This document shows positions 1 through 8,120 of a stretch of 64,000 nucleotides of DNA, one piece after another. Position numbers and translations under genes: made by a program. Location of the stretch: assembly GCF_023746555.1 (NCBI RefSeq), contig NZ_CP098755.1, forward strand, positions 2,987,001 through 3,051,000, given 5' to 3'. The notes beneath the pieces were generated by a model. That model did no database searches, was not told the origin of the DNA, and saw nothing but the letters and a program-made list of their open reading frames with translations. The stretch is from Brevibacillus ruminantium. GTDB taxonomy: Bacteria; Bacillota; Bacilli; Brevibacillales; Brevibacillaceae. The number at the start of each line of letters is the position of its first letter. Positions within the stretch are counted from its first letter, which is position 1.

Positions 1-300
1 AATGCCGTCAATGATCCGTTTTCCGGGGAACTGATACCGCTCCAAAACCCAAGCAACTAAAACACCAAAAACGGCATTTACACATGCTGCACAGAAGGCA
101 GTTAAAAAGCTGACTCGAAAGGAAACCAATACACGCTGGTCCGTGACTGTCATCCAAAGCTGCTCCCAGCTCATATTGGATGTCTTCAGAAAGAGGATCG
201 ACAACGGAATTAAGACAAGCAGACTGAGGTAGATCAGGGCGTACCCCATGGTGAGTCCAAAGCCTGGCAAGATCCCTCTCGAACTGATTCGTTTTCGCAT
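1..300 (-). CDS. cysT: Sulfate ABC transporter permease CysT, 3' part outside window
   Basis: This is the N-terminal 100 codons of an inner-membrane permease that would move sulfate or thiosulfate across the membrane with CysW, CysA and a binding lipoprotein. The reading frame begins at ATG (300) after a GGGGGTG ribosome site and stays open to the window edge. Two hydrophobic segments are visible, at about residues 13-40 and 62-85, separated by a short loop, as in CysT/CysU. It lies 38 bases downstream of the sulfate-binding protein gene on the same strand, which makes the assignment to sulfate rather than molybdate or phosphate more secure. The family call rests on hydropathy, the fragment's sequence character and context. 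Confidence 0.85.
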   Translation of the reverse strand, partial: MRKRISSRGILPGFGLTMGYALIYLSLLVLIPLSILFLKTSNMSWEQLWMTVTDQRVLVSFRVSFLTAFCAACVNAVFGVLVAWVLERYQFPGKRIIDGI

Positions 301-338
301 GGTTGGCACCCCCAAAGATTTTCAATCTTGCGTCTGTT

Positions 339-1400
339 TTACTTCTTTGCGGGCTGATAGATCTGATCAAATATACCCCCATCAGAAAAATGCACTTGTT
401 GTGCCTTGTCCCAGCCGCCAAAGACCTCTTGAATTGTAAAGAGTTCAATTTTGGGGAAGGGCGACGCAAGAGCAGCTCTGACTTCTTCAGACCGCGGGCG
501 GTAGTAATGAGCGGCAGCAATCTCTTGAGCTTCCTTCGTGTAGAGGAACTTCAGGTACTCCGTTGCGATTTCTCTTGTCTGATGCTTGTCGACGTTTTTG
601 TCTACAATCGTTACTGGCGGCTCCGCGAGAATGCTTATCGAGGGATTGACCAGATCAAACTTCTCCTTGCCCAGTTCATTGATCGCCAGATATGCCTCGT
701 TTTCCCACGCAATCAATACATCGCCGATCCCTCTTTCCACAAATGTGGTGGTCGCGCCGCGCGCTCCCGAATCCAGAACGGGAACGTTTTTAAACAAGCG
801 ATTCACGTAATCCTGTGCTTTGGTTTCATCGCCGTTGTTGGCTTTCAAGGCGTAACCCCAGGCCGCCAGGTAATTCCACCTGGCCCCTCCTGATGTTTTC
901 GGATTGGGGGTAATGACGGCTACGTCTTCCCGGATAAGGTCATCCCAATCCTGAATGTGTTTGGGGTTGCCTTTTCTGACCAGGAAAACGATGGTGGATG
1001 TATACGGTGCGCTGTTGTCAGGCAATCGACTCTGCCACTCTTTGGGCAGATATCCTCGTTCAGCGATTGCATCGATATCGTAAGCCAGCGCAAGTGTAAC
1101 CACATCGGCTTCCAATCCGTCAATCACGGAACGGGACTGTTTTCCCGATCCCCCATGCGATTGTTTAATCGTGACGATTTGCCCCGTTTGTTGCTTCCAG
1201 TACGCTGCAAATCGCTGGTTGATCTCGTGGTACAATTCCCGGGTAGGATCGTAGGAGACATTGAGCAGTTCCACTGTAGCCTTGGGTTCGCCTGATTGGG
1301 GATTCCCTGAGCTTGCCGAGCATCCAATCAAGCTAAGGGACAGGATGACAGACAGCAGATGGAAAAACACTGGCCAACGAAACGGATGACGTCGATTCAT
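339..1400 (-). CDS. sbp: Sulfate/thiosulfate-binding lipoprotein
   Basis: This is the extracytoplasmic substrate-binding component of a sulfate ABC transporter, 353 residues. The first 27 residues form a lipoprotein signal ending in LIGC, so Cys27 should be lipidated and anchor the protein outside the membrane. The mature part shows Sbp/CysP-type sequence, with [10 protein letters not shown] near the start and an [12 protein letters not shown] stretch that in this family contacts the oxyanion. The ATG at 1400 has a GGAGAGGG site nine bases upstream; an in-frame TTG at 1424 has none and was not used. cysT follows 38 bases downstream, so the two are co-transcribed. Sulfur-responsive control is likely from family knowledge, but I could not identify an operator in the upstream 258 bases. 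Confidence 0.93.
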   Translation of the reverse strand: MNRRHPFRWPVFFHLLSVILSLSLIGCSASSGNPQSGEPKATVELLNVSYDPTRELYHEINQRFAAYWKQQTGQIVTIKQSHGGSGKQSRSVIDGLEADVVTLALAYDIDAIAERGYLPKEWQSRLPDNSAPYTSTIVFLVRKGNPKHIQDWDDLIREDVAVITPNPKTSGGARWNYLAAWGYALKANNGDETKAQDYVNRLFKNVPVLDSGARGATTTFVERGIGDVLIAWENEAYLAINELGKEKFDLVNPSISILAEPPVTIVDKNVDKHQTREIATEYLKFLYTKEAQEIAAAHYYRPRSEEVRAALASPFPKIELFTIQEVFGGWDKAQQVHFSDGGIFDQIYQPAKK

Positions 1401-1658
1401 CTGGATATTCCCTCTCCAATTCAAAGTATTTTAATCGGATTTTTCAAGTCATGTATACCGTCTGTTTTGTCACTTACGCCAGACGATTTCCCTCCCATCA
1501 CTCAGATCATTTTCTGGAAAAACCCGCCCATTTACCGTATGTCTTTTATCTGGGTGCTGTTCATTGATTCGCGGAAAAAATTTAACTTTTCGTGCGCTAT
1601 CGCTTCTCGGTGTTATTTGGTTTATGATGAGGATGACAGAAAGAAGGAGTGATCGTTT

Positions 1659-1961
1659 GTGATTACCGTGATGGTCAAGCGTCCTCATGAAGAGGCTTTT
1701 GCTTTACAGGTCAACAATATTGATGATGTGAAGGAGCTGGTCGGGGGAGATTATGAGCTTTTAACAGATGACCGCCTCGATGGTATTTCTTTGCTGGTCA
1801 ACGAAGAGCTCAGGGGAATCGAAGCCAATAATTTTCCGATCACAACAGACGGATATCGGGACTGGGTTTACGGACCTTGTGTCTTTGTCCTTGCGAATGG
1901 AACCTCCCTAACGGAAGCGGATATGGAAAAAGTAAACCAGTACCTGGCGTCGCAGCTATAA
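1659..1961 (+). CDS. DUF3846-like small protein
   Basis: This is a 100-residue soluble protein that begins at GTG, with an AAGGAGT site eight bases upstream. It resembles the DUF3846 family, whose members carry a YGPCVFVLANG-like core in the C-terminal half; here that motif sits at about residues 67-77. There is no signal peptide or membrane segment. DUF3846 proteins have no established biochemical role, so none is assigned. The gene stands alone between divergent sbp and convergent dut, and a strong hairpin terminator follows it. Family membership is by recognition of the core motif only. Confidence 0.8.
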   Translation: MITVMVKRPHEEAFALQVNNIDDVKELVGGDYELLTDDRLDGISLLVNEELRGIEANNFPITTDGYRDWVYGPCVFVLANGTSLTEADMEKVNQYLASQL

Positions 1962-1997
1962 ATTCTTTATACATAGCGTTAAGTAAAAGCGAAAAGT

Positions 1998-2028
1998 AAA
2001 AAACGCGGAGCATGAATCCGCGTTTTTT
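1998..2028. terminator. Bidirectional terminator
   Basis: An inverted repeat with arms 1998-2009 and 2017-2028, a 7-base loop, an A-run on one side and a T-run on the other. It can end transcription of the DUF3846 gene on the plus strand and of nrdAB-dut on the minus strand. Confidence 0.85.
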
Positions 2029-2061
2029 CTGTGGTTTACGCTATTTTCCTTTGTCGAAACC

Positions 2062-2598
2062 TTATTGCACACCGCTGCTGCCAAATCCACCTGTGCCTCT
2101 TTCGGTTTCATCCAGCTCGTCCACTTCCTCAAAAACAGCAATGGGGACGACAGCCAGAACCCCCTGTGCGATCCGGTCCCCTTTTCGCACCAGGTAAGCA
2201 TGACGGTCTACTTCACACCCTGCCTCTACTTCCTTGTCGTTAACATCCAGACAGCGCTGTCCATCCTCACCTGCCACCTGGCGGATATTGTCCATCAGAA
2301 TGCAAATTTCTCCGCGGTAGCCGGCGTCCACGGTTCCGGGAGCGTTGCTGATCCGCAGCTTTGATTTGGCACTGATGCCTGAGCGAGGGCGCACCTGCAG
2401 CTCATATCCTTCCGGCAGGGCAAAGGCGAGTCCGGTCGGAATTTTCGCCGTCTCTCCGGGGCGGATAATCACATCCTCTACTGCAACCAGGTCGAAGCCG
2501 GCATCAAAAGCGCGCGCGTATTTGGGAATGACGGCGTCTGCATGAAGCCGTTTGATTTTTACGGGAGCCTCCAGCCGCTTGTTGATGGTTATTGTCAT
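2062..2598 (-). CDS. dut: dUTP diphosphatase (dUTPase)
   Basis: It hydrolyses dUTP to dUMP and pyrophosphate, keeping uracil out of DNA and feeding dTMP synthesis. All five trimeric-dUTPase motifs are present: AFDAGFDL (30-37), RPRSGI (70-75), GTVDAGYRGEI (88-98), RKGDRIAQGVL and the C-terminal RGTGGFGSSG. Between motifs 3 and 4 there are roughly 20 residues more than in compact dUTPases, which makes the protein 178 residues long. The ATG at 2598 has an AAGGAGAG site; a longer in-frame start at 2631 lacks one. It lies 43 bases downstream of nrdB on the same strand with no terminator between, so it is probably the third gene of a deoxynucleotide operon with nrdA and nrdB. Confidence 0.95.
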   Translation of the reverse strand: MTITINKRLEAPVKIKRLHADAVIPKYARAFDAGFDLVAVEDVIIRPGETAKIPTGLAFALPEGYELQVRPRSGISAKSKLRISNAPGTVDAGYRGEICILMDNIRQVAGEDGQRCLDVNDKEVEAGCEVDRHAYLVRKGDRIAQGVLAVVPIAVFEEVDELDETERGTGGFGSSGVQ

Positions 2599-2641
2599 GG
2601 TTTGTCTCTCCTTCTTCATCAAGCTGGGCATGTGCTTGTTC

Positions 2642-3673
2642 TTACAAATCGCCCAGATTCAACCCGCTCGATTTGGTGTAGTTGGTCACTTTTTGCTCAA
2701 AAAAGTCTGTCTTGGTCTGATTCAGATTGGCAAAGCTGTCTACCCACTTCATCGGATGCTCCGTATGGTCGGGATACAGGATTTCCAGATCAAGTGCCTT
2801 CAGGCGCTGGTTCGCCAGATATTTGATATAGCGCTCCAGGATATCGTTGTTAATGCCGAGAATTTCGTTGTTCGTGACATATTGTCCCCAGCGAATTTCA
2901 TGAGTAGCAGCCGTATGGAACATGCCTCTCAGCTCTTCCAGCAGCTCGGGCGTAAAGATCTCCGGGTTTTCCGCCCGCAGCTCGCGGAACATGTTTTGGA
3001 ACAAGACCACATGGGTCAGCTCGTCCCTTTGAATATATTTGATCATGGTAGCGGTTCCGGTCATCTTTCCTTGGCGAGCCAGCGTGTAAAAGAAAGAGAA
3101 TCCCGAGTAAAAATAGAGAGATTCCAACAAGTAGTTGGCAATGACCGTTTTGAGAAAATTGATATCGTTCGGATTGTCGACGAACTGTTGATAGAGGTCG
3201 GCAATAAATTTGTTCCGCTCCATCAAATGCTCATCGTTGCGCCATTCGTCGTAGATACTATCGCGCGTTTGCGGCGAGCAGACGGAATCCAGCACATAGC
3301 TGTAAGACTGGGCGTGAATCTCCTCCTGAAAGGTTTGGATATTCAAAAGGGAGCAAACCTCCGGCGCAGTTACATAATCCGAGATATTGGGCAGATTGAC
3401 AGACTGCAGTGAGTCGAGAAAGTTGAGAAACGAGATCGTTTTATCAAAGGCTCTCCGCTCAGCCGGTGAAAGCGAGTCAAACTGCTTGGCATCATTAGCA
3501 AGCGGCACTTCCTCGGGAATCCAGAAATTGTTGAGCATCGTCCGATAGAGTTTGGCCGCCCACGGATACTTGATCCGGTTCCACTCCCGCAGATTGGTTG
3601 TATTTCCGCCGATCATCCGCTGTGTCCCGCGCTGTCCGTCTTCATTGAATAAACGCTTTTTTTCCAATTGCAC
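2642..3673 (-). CDS. nrdB: Class I ribonucleotide reductase beta subunit
   Basis: The small subunit of aerobic ribonucleotide reductase holds a dimetal centre and a tyrosyl radical that starts catalysis in NrdA. The full ligand set is visible: Asp87, Glu117, His120, Glu184, Glu218 and His221, with the radical tyrosine at Tyr124 in the EEIHAQSY motif. Length (343 residues) is normal. Translation starts at GTG 3673, with AAGGAG about eleven bases upstream. It follows nrdA after 69 bases that contain a GC-rich hairpin without a U-run. The presence of Tyr124 argues against a radical-less subclass; the metal identity cannot be read from the sequence. Confidence 0.96.
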   Translation of the reverse strand: MQLEKKRLFNEDGQRGTQRMIGGNTTNLREWNRIKYPWAAKLYRTMLNNFWIPEEVPLANDAKQFDSLSPAERRAFDKTISFLNFLDSLQSVNLPNISDYVTAPEVCSLLNIQTFQEEIHAQSYSYVLDSVCSPQTRDSIYDEWRNDEHLMERNKFIADLYQQFVDNPNDINFLKTVIANYLLESLYFYSGFSFFYTLARQGKMTGTATMIKYIQRDELTHVVLFQNMFRELRAENPEIFTPELLEELRGMFHTAATHEIRWGQYVTNNEILGINNDILERYIKYLANQRLKALDLEILYPDHTEHPMKWVDSFANLNQTKTDFFEQKVTNYTKSSGLNLGDL

Positions 3674-3703
3674 TGCCGATCACACTCCTTGAGCAAGTAA
3701 CGT

Positions 3704-3726
3704 CCCCGGCCTGACAGACCGGGGAA
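3704..3726 (-). other. GC-rich hairpin between nrdA and nrdB
   Basis: A perfect CCCCGG / CCGGGG hairpin (arms about 3704-3709 and 3719-3724) sits in the nrdA-nrdB gap. On the transcribed strand no U-run follows, so it is more likely an mRNA stability or processing element than a terminator. Confidence 0.5.
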
Positions 3727-3742
3727 GCATTTTGTTGAATCT

Positions 3743-5992
3743 TTAAGCTGAGCAGCTTACGCAGTCTTCTACCTCTACAGACTGGTTTCGCACGTAATAG
3801 ATCGTCTTTAACCCGTTTTCCCAGGCCTGGATGTACAGATTGAGAAAATCCGGAGCCGAGATATGTGGGGTGATGTACAGGTTGAAGGATTGCGCCTGGT
3901 CAATATGCCGCTGTCTGGCACCCGCTGCCCGGATCGACCAGTTTTGATCGATGCGATGCGCTTCCTTGTAGAAAAAGAACGTCTTTTCATTCAGATTGGG
4001 AGCTGTTTGCGGGATATTGCCGCTGCGTTTTTCCTCCACAAAATACTTGGCGTAGACAGGGTCCGTGGAGGCCGTAGAACCGGCGATCAGACTTGTTGTC
4101 CCCGTTGGTGCCACGGCGAATGTCCAGGCATTGCGCATCCCATGACGCGCAACTTCCTCTTTCAGCGCAGCCCAGCGGTCGCTGGTGTAATGACGTCTGT
4201 CAAAATACTCGCCAGTCTCCCACTCACTGCCGGGAAACATGCGGTACGTTCCTTTTTCGCGTGCCAGCTCCATCGATGCCTTGATCGCGTGGTAGGAAAT
4301 CTCCTCGTACAGCTTATCCGCCTCTTCTACGTGCTCCTCGCTCTCCCATTTGATCCCATTTTGCGCGAGGTATTGGTGGTATCCGCTTGTCCCCAAGCCA
4401 ACTGCACGATATTTTTGATTCGTCGCTTCAGCCTGCTTTACCGGATAATAATTCAGATCGATCACATTGTCCAGCATCCGCATCTGGATCGGGACGATAC
4501 GGGCGATATCCTCATACGAGCGGACCCTTCCCAGGTTAAGCGAGGACAGGTTGCACACCACAAAATCACCGGGACGGTAGCGGTATACGACCTCTCCATC
4601 CTCCAGCTCCTCACTGATGAAGACAGTCGGGCTCATGTTTTGCATGATTTCCGTGCACAGGTTGGACGAGTAAATCATTCCTTCGTGCTTGTTGGGATTG
4701 GCCCGATTCACCGTATCGCGGAAAAAGAGAAAGGGAGTACCGGTCTCAAAAGCACTGGCCATGATCCGCTTCATAATCTCGATGGCAGGGATTTCTGTCT
4801 TGATTGACAGTTTTTCTTCCTGTACACAAAGCTCATAGCGGCGTTCAAACTCTTCACCGTAGGAATCTTCCAGTGAGAAGCCCATGACCTCACGCACTTC
4901 ATGCGGATCAAACAAATACCAGTTGCCGCGTTCCTTTACACGCTGCATAAACAGGTCGGGAATGCAAACGCCCGGGAAAATATCATGAGCCTTCATCCGA
5001 TCATCGCCGTTGTTAGTTTTCAACAGGAGAAAATCAAGGATATCGGCATGCCATACATCCAGATAGATGGCAAAAGCCCCTGCCCGCGTACCAAGCTGAT
5101 CGACGCTGATGGCGATCTGGTTATACAGCCTTGTCCAGGGAACAATTCCTCCAGAGGCACCCTTATGGCCGCGGATAGATGAGCCGCGACTGCGCACTTT
5201 GCCCAGGTAAATCCCTACACCGCCGCCGAACTTGGAGACCATTGAAGTCGCCGCTGCGGTATTCATAATGCCCGTCAAAGAGTCGTCCACGGTGTCGATG
5301 AAGCAAGAGGAAAGCTGATGATGTGGTGTGCCCGCGTTTGCCAGTGTCGGAGTGGCAACGGTCAACTCAAGCTTGGAGAGCACGTCATAAAAATCCTTGG
5401 CGTGCTTCAGCTTGTCCTGTTCTTTCATGGCCAAATGCATGGCAATGACCATAAAACGCTCCTGCGGAAGCTCCATGACACCTTTGTCAAAGTTTTTGAT
5501 CATGTAGCGGTCTGCAAGCAAGCGCAGTCCTGCGTAATTGAACAGCTCATCGCGCTCCGGTTTGATATAGGCTTGTAATTCGGCCAAGTCGGCATCGCTA
5601 TAAACCTCTGTCAGATAAGTACCGTACAGCCCTTTTTCCGTCAATGTATGTACGAGCGCGGTAAAATCGCCATAGCCAAAGTGTCCGCGATAACCACGGT
5701 TGATAGCGGCATCCTTGTACAAATCGTATGCCAGCAGCCTTGCCGCAACAAACTGCCATTCCGGCGTTTCCACACTGGTTTTTTCCACAGCGGTCTGCAT
5801 GACGATACGCTGAATTTCCTTGGTGGTCATGCCATCGCGAAACTGGATGCAGGCATCCATCTCCAGCTCCAGGGGATCGCATGCCGGATAATCCTTGCAC
5901 GCATAGCCGATGACTTTTTTCAGCTTGTCAATGCGCAGCTCTTCCGGCTCCCCGTTTCGTTTCCAAATTTGAATCGTACTAACAGCGTTCAT
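3743..5992 (-). CDS. nrdA: Class I ribonucleotide reductase alpha subunit
   Basis: The catalytic subunit reduces ribonucleoside diphosphates to deoxyribonucleotides. An ATP-cone occupies about residues 5-95, which indicates allosteric activity control by ATP/dATP. The active-site set is complete: Cys230 and Cys480 as the redox pair, Cys446 and Glu448 in NLCTEI, and a C-terminal CVSC pair (Cys744, Cys747) that receives electrons from thioredoxin or glutaredoxin. Length is 749 residues. The ATG at 5992 is preceded by AAGGAGTTG. nrdB and dut follow. Two NrdR-like boxes upstream suggest repression by NrdR when dNTPs are plentiful. Confidence 0.97.
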   Translation of the reverse strand: MNAVSTIQIWKRNGEPEELRIDKLKKVIGYACKDYPACDPLELEMDACIQFRDGMTTKEIQRIVMQTAVEKTSVETPEWQFVAARLLAYDLYKDAAINRGYRGHFGYGDFTALVHTLTEKGLYGTYLTEVYSDADLAELQAYIKPERDELFNYAGLRLLADRYMIKNFDKGVMELPQERFMVIAMHLAMKEQDKLKHAKDFYDVLSKLELTVATPTLANAGTPHHQLSSCFIDTVDDSLTGIMNTAAATSMVSKFGGGVGIYLGKVRSRGSSIRGHKGASGGIVPWTRLYNQIAISVDQLGTRAGAFAIYLDVWHADILDFLLLKTNNGDDRMKAHDIFPGVCIPDLFMQRVKERGNWYLFDPHEVREVMGFSLEDSYGEEFERRYELCVQEEKLSIKTEIPAIEIMKRIMASAFETGTPFLFFRDTVNRANPNKHEGMIYSSNLCTEIMQNMSPTVFISEELEDGEVVYRYRPGDFVVCNLSSLNLGRVRSYEDIARIVPIQMRMLDNVIDLNYYPVKQAEATNQKYRAVGLGTSGYHQYLAQNGIKWESEEHVEEADKLYEEISYHAIKASMELAREKGTYRMFPGSEWETGEYFDRRHYTSDRWAALKEEVARHGMRNAWTFAVAPTGTTSLIAGSTASTDPVYAKYFVEEKRSGNIPQTAPNLNEKTFFFYKEAHRIDQNWSIRAAGARQRHIDQAQSFNLYITPHISAPDFLNLYIQAWENGLKTIYYVRNQSVEVEDCVSCSA

Positions 5993-6102
5993 ACTGCAAC
6001 TCCTTCGTCTCCCCGCATATCATCTCTAGCAGTCTGGGTATAATGACGGGATCTATATTTGGTAGATTTTAAGTCGAAAACTTTATTTCAGTGTACTAGA
6101 CA

Positions 6103-6159
6103 CCACTACATCTAGCAAGAGATTAAATTTTTCGACAATCACACTACTATATATTGATT
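6103..6159 (-). promoter_or_regulatory. Tandem NrdR-like boxes upstream of nrdA
   Basis: The NrdR box has a core of CWATATATWG. The sequence at 6147-6156 matches all ten core positions, and 6106-6115 matches eight of ten. The two cores are 41 bases apart, close to four helical turns, and NrdR sites usually occur as helically phased pairs. Both lie about 110-165 bases upstream of the nrdA ATG, in the 312-base gap between nrdA and the divergent operon. The flanking bases match less well than the cores. Confidence 0.6.
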
Positions 6160-6233
6160 CCGAATCCAACTGCGTGTAATTACCACAAGTCCAGGAAAAA
6201 GAAAACGGGTCAAGAGACTTATTTCTTTCAAAC

Positions 6234-6262
6234 TTGTGTTTGGATATGGGAGATAATACAAT
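6234..6262 (+). promoter_or_regulatory. Sigma-A-type promoter for the 6305-9817 operon
   Basis: TTGTGT (6234-6239), a 17-base spacer and TACAAT (6257-6262). A short leader follows that includes the inverted repeat TTTCCA/TGGAAA just upstream of the ribosome site of the first gene. No other convincing promoter is seen before 6305, so this probably drives all four genes. Confidence 0.6.
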
Positions 6263-6304
6263 AACAAGGTAGTTTTCCAACTTGCTGGAAAGGACCTCAT
6301 CGCT

Positions 6305-7054
6305 ATGCACCATACGACGATTCGAGCCGTCTCCCTACTGACAAAGGAAGAGGTTCAGGCCTGCGAACAGGTGGCCAGACAATCTTTGCCCCATGCTGAA
6401 TTACAGGATCTCTGTGCGTATCTTGGCGAAAAATTCAAAGCTTATCCGGAAATGTTGATGGCTTTTGACGAGACAGGCCTTGCTGCATTTCAACTCATTC
6501 ATTCTTTTTCGCAAAATGATGAAGATTACATATATTTGGGACCGCTATTCTCGGTGAGAAAAGCCTATCTGCCGATGTTTCTGCAGTATTTTGACATGCT
6601 TTTGAGTCAGTATCCCAAGCAGGCCTTTCATCTCATGGCGGAGCTGCAGAACCCCTCATTGTTGTTGATCTTTAAAACCCTATTTCGCCGGACTTCTTAT
6701 CCCGCACTTCAGGAGAAAAGCATTCCCTCGTGCACCCAGCAGGTGGCCAGCATTTTCGCGAGTCACTTGGGACATATTGAACATTTTCAGCCTCATACCC
6801 TGTCCAGCTACAGCCGTCATACGCTGTACAAACAAGGAAGCGGTCCGCAGACGGTTCTCTGTTGGCTTCGCTCCAGGGGAATCTACCTGGAGAACGGGGC
6901 AAGTCAAATTCTGTTGCTCTCCTGTCCGCCCACAATCGAGCAGAGGAGACGAATACGTCACGACCTCTATCGAGGCCTGTTTATGCTGAAGCACTGGTCC
7001 AGATTTCGCCGTTATATGCTGCAAAAGTTTAAGGAGGGAATTCCGGGTGCCTGA
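6305..7054 (+). CDS. GNAT-like protein of unknown function (operon gene 1)
   Basis: A 249-residue soluble protein I do not recognise with certainty. It has no signal peptide or membrane segment. Residues about 55-120 alternate strand and helix in a way that resembles a GNAT acyltransferase core, with a YLGPLFSV segment followed by a helix rich in hydrophobic residues. The C-terminal 40 residues are strongly basic. It begins at ATG with AAAGGAC nine bases upstream and overlaps the next gene by eight bases, so the two are translationally coupled. Its neighbours are a DUF3419 transferase, a second GNAT-like protein and a heme-oxygenase-like diiron enzyme. Acyl transfer in a small-molecule pathway is therefore a reasonable guess, but only that. 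Confidence 0.7.
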   Translation: MHHTTIRAVSLLTKEEVQACEQVARQSLPHAELQDLCAYLGEKFKAYPEMLMAFDETGLAAFQLIHSFSQNDEDYIYLGPLFSVRKAYLPMFLQYFDMLLSQYPKQAFHLMAELQNPSLLLIFKTLFRRTSYPALQEKSIPSCTQQVASIFASHLGHIEHFQPHTLSSYSRHTLYKQGSGPQTVLCWLRSRGIYLENGASQILLLSCPPTIEQRRRIRHDLYRGLFMLKHWSRFRRYMLQKFKEGIPGA

Positions 7055-8120
7055 AATCTATTTTTCCCAAATACGAGAGGACAGCCGTGTAGAACGAACA
7101 TTGCTTAGACAGTTTCGCCCACGCCGGATTGTTACCATTGGGTCGGGAGGATGCACCTCTCTGTCCTTGTTGCAGGATGATGTGGAGTTGGTTTATGCGA
7201 TCGACCAGAATCCCGCTCAGGCTGCTCTGATCGAGTGTAAAAAAGCGGCGATGGCTCACTTGAGCCGTGATGAGTTTCTCGCCTTTATCGGAGAAAGCGA
7301 GGGAGCTGACCGACTCGTAACGTATCAAAGACTCGCGCCACTGCTTCCAACCTATGCCCGAGCCTATTGGGATGCCCATCCGGAGCTTCTCGCTGCCGGT
7401 GTAAATCAATGCGGTGTCACCGAGCGCTTTTACCGATTTATCGGCAGCAACCTTCGGAAGAATGTGATCGCCGACGAGTTATGGAATGAACTTTTGTCAT
7501 GCACCTCCATTGCGCAGCAGGTATCTTTTTCACAGAACTACTTGCAAAGCGATGCTTGGCGAACAGCAGTAAAAATCCTGCTGAGCAAGACCACTCATCT
7601 GCAGTTTTTCCCGGCTTTCATGTTCGCACAAGCACGTGAAAATGATTTTGGAACCTTCTTCGAATCCATGTTTCAGAGAGAATTGCATACACGCCTGCTT
7701 GCGCAAAACTACTTTTTTACCCAGTTTTTGTTCTCATCCTATCTTCTGGATCAACCCGAGGGAACTCCTCACTATCTAAGTGAAGCCGGTTATGAGGAAG
7801 CAAGACGAAATCTGGACAAATTGCACATCATCCCCTCCACTCTGCAGGAGGCGCTGCCACGTCTGGACCAGATCGATGCTTTTTTCCTCTCCAATGTTTT
7901 TGATTGGGCAACACACCAGCAGCAGGAAGAGATCGGACATGCCCTTCTCCATGCCAAAGCAGCCTCAGCCGTTCTTTTGTACCGGAACATGCTGGCTTCT
8001 CCACCGCTCTCGAAAGAATGGTCCGCCTCTTTTTCTGTAGACGAGCAGCTCTCTGCCGAGATGACAGCGCTGGAGAGCTCCATGATGTATCGCCAGATTA
8101 CGGTCGGGGTGTTGTCGTGA
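7047..8120 (+). CDS. DUF3419 / BtaA-like aminocarboxypropyl transferase
   Basis: BtaA enzymes move the 3-amino-3-carboxypropyl group of S-adenosylmethionine onto diacylglycerol to start betaine-lipid synthesis. This 357-residue protein shows the family landmarks: an N-terminal QIREDSRVE motif, a glycine-rich SAM loop IGSGGCTSL (31-39), an acidic AIDQNP strand end (Asp53) and a late DAFFLSNVFDW segment. It starts at GTG with AAGGAGGG upstream, inside the end of the previous gene. No BtaB-type N-methyltransferase lies nearby, so ordinary betaine lipid is not the obvious product. The amino-carboxypropyl donor role is inferred from the family; the acceptor is unknown. The next gene overlaps its stop codon by four bases. 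Confidence 0.85.
   Translation: MPEIYFSQIREDSRVERTLLRQFRPRRIVTIGSGGCTSLSLLQDDVELVYAIDQNPAQAALIECKKAAMAHLSRDEFLAFIGESEGADRLVTYQRLAPLLPTYARAYWDAHPELLAAGVNQCGVTERFYRFIGSNLRKNVIADELWNELLSCTSIAQQVSFSQNYLQSDAWRTAVKILLSKTTHLQFFPAFMFAQARENDFGTFFESMFQRELHTRLLAQNYFFTQFLFSSYLLDQPEGTPHYLSEAGYEEARRNLDKLHIIPSTLQEALPRLDQIDAFFLSNVFDWATHQQQEEIGHALLHAKAASAVLLYRNMLASPPLSKEWSASFSVDEQLSAEMTALESSMMYRQITVGVLS

Noticed and set aside
1401..1658. S-box riboswitch or CymR site upstream of sbp
   Set aside because: I found no convincing conserved motif in this 258-base stretch.
2552..3412. 286-codon frame on the plus strand opposite nrdB
   Set aside because: nrdB with all metal ligands occupies this stretch; no ribosome site for the antisense frame.
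3863..4807. 314-codon frame on the plus strand opposite nrdA
   Set aside because: nrdA is complete and intact here; the antisense product has no family character.
6247..6268. Fur-like box near the operon promoter (GATAATACAATAAC)
   Set aside because: Only the left half resembles a Fur site; the right half does not match, so iron control is not claimed.
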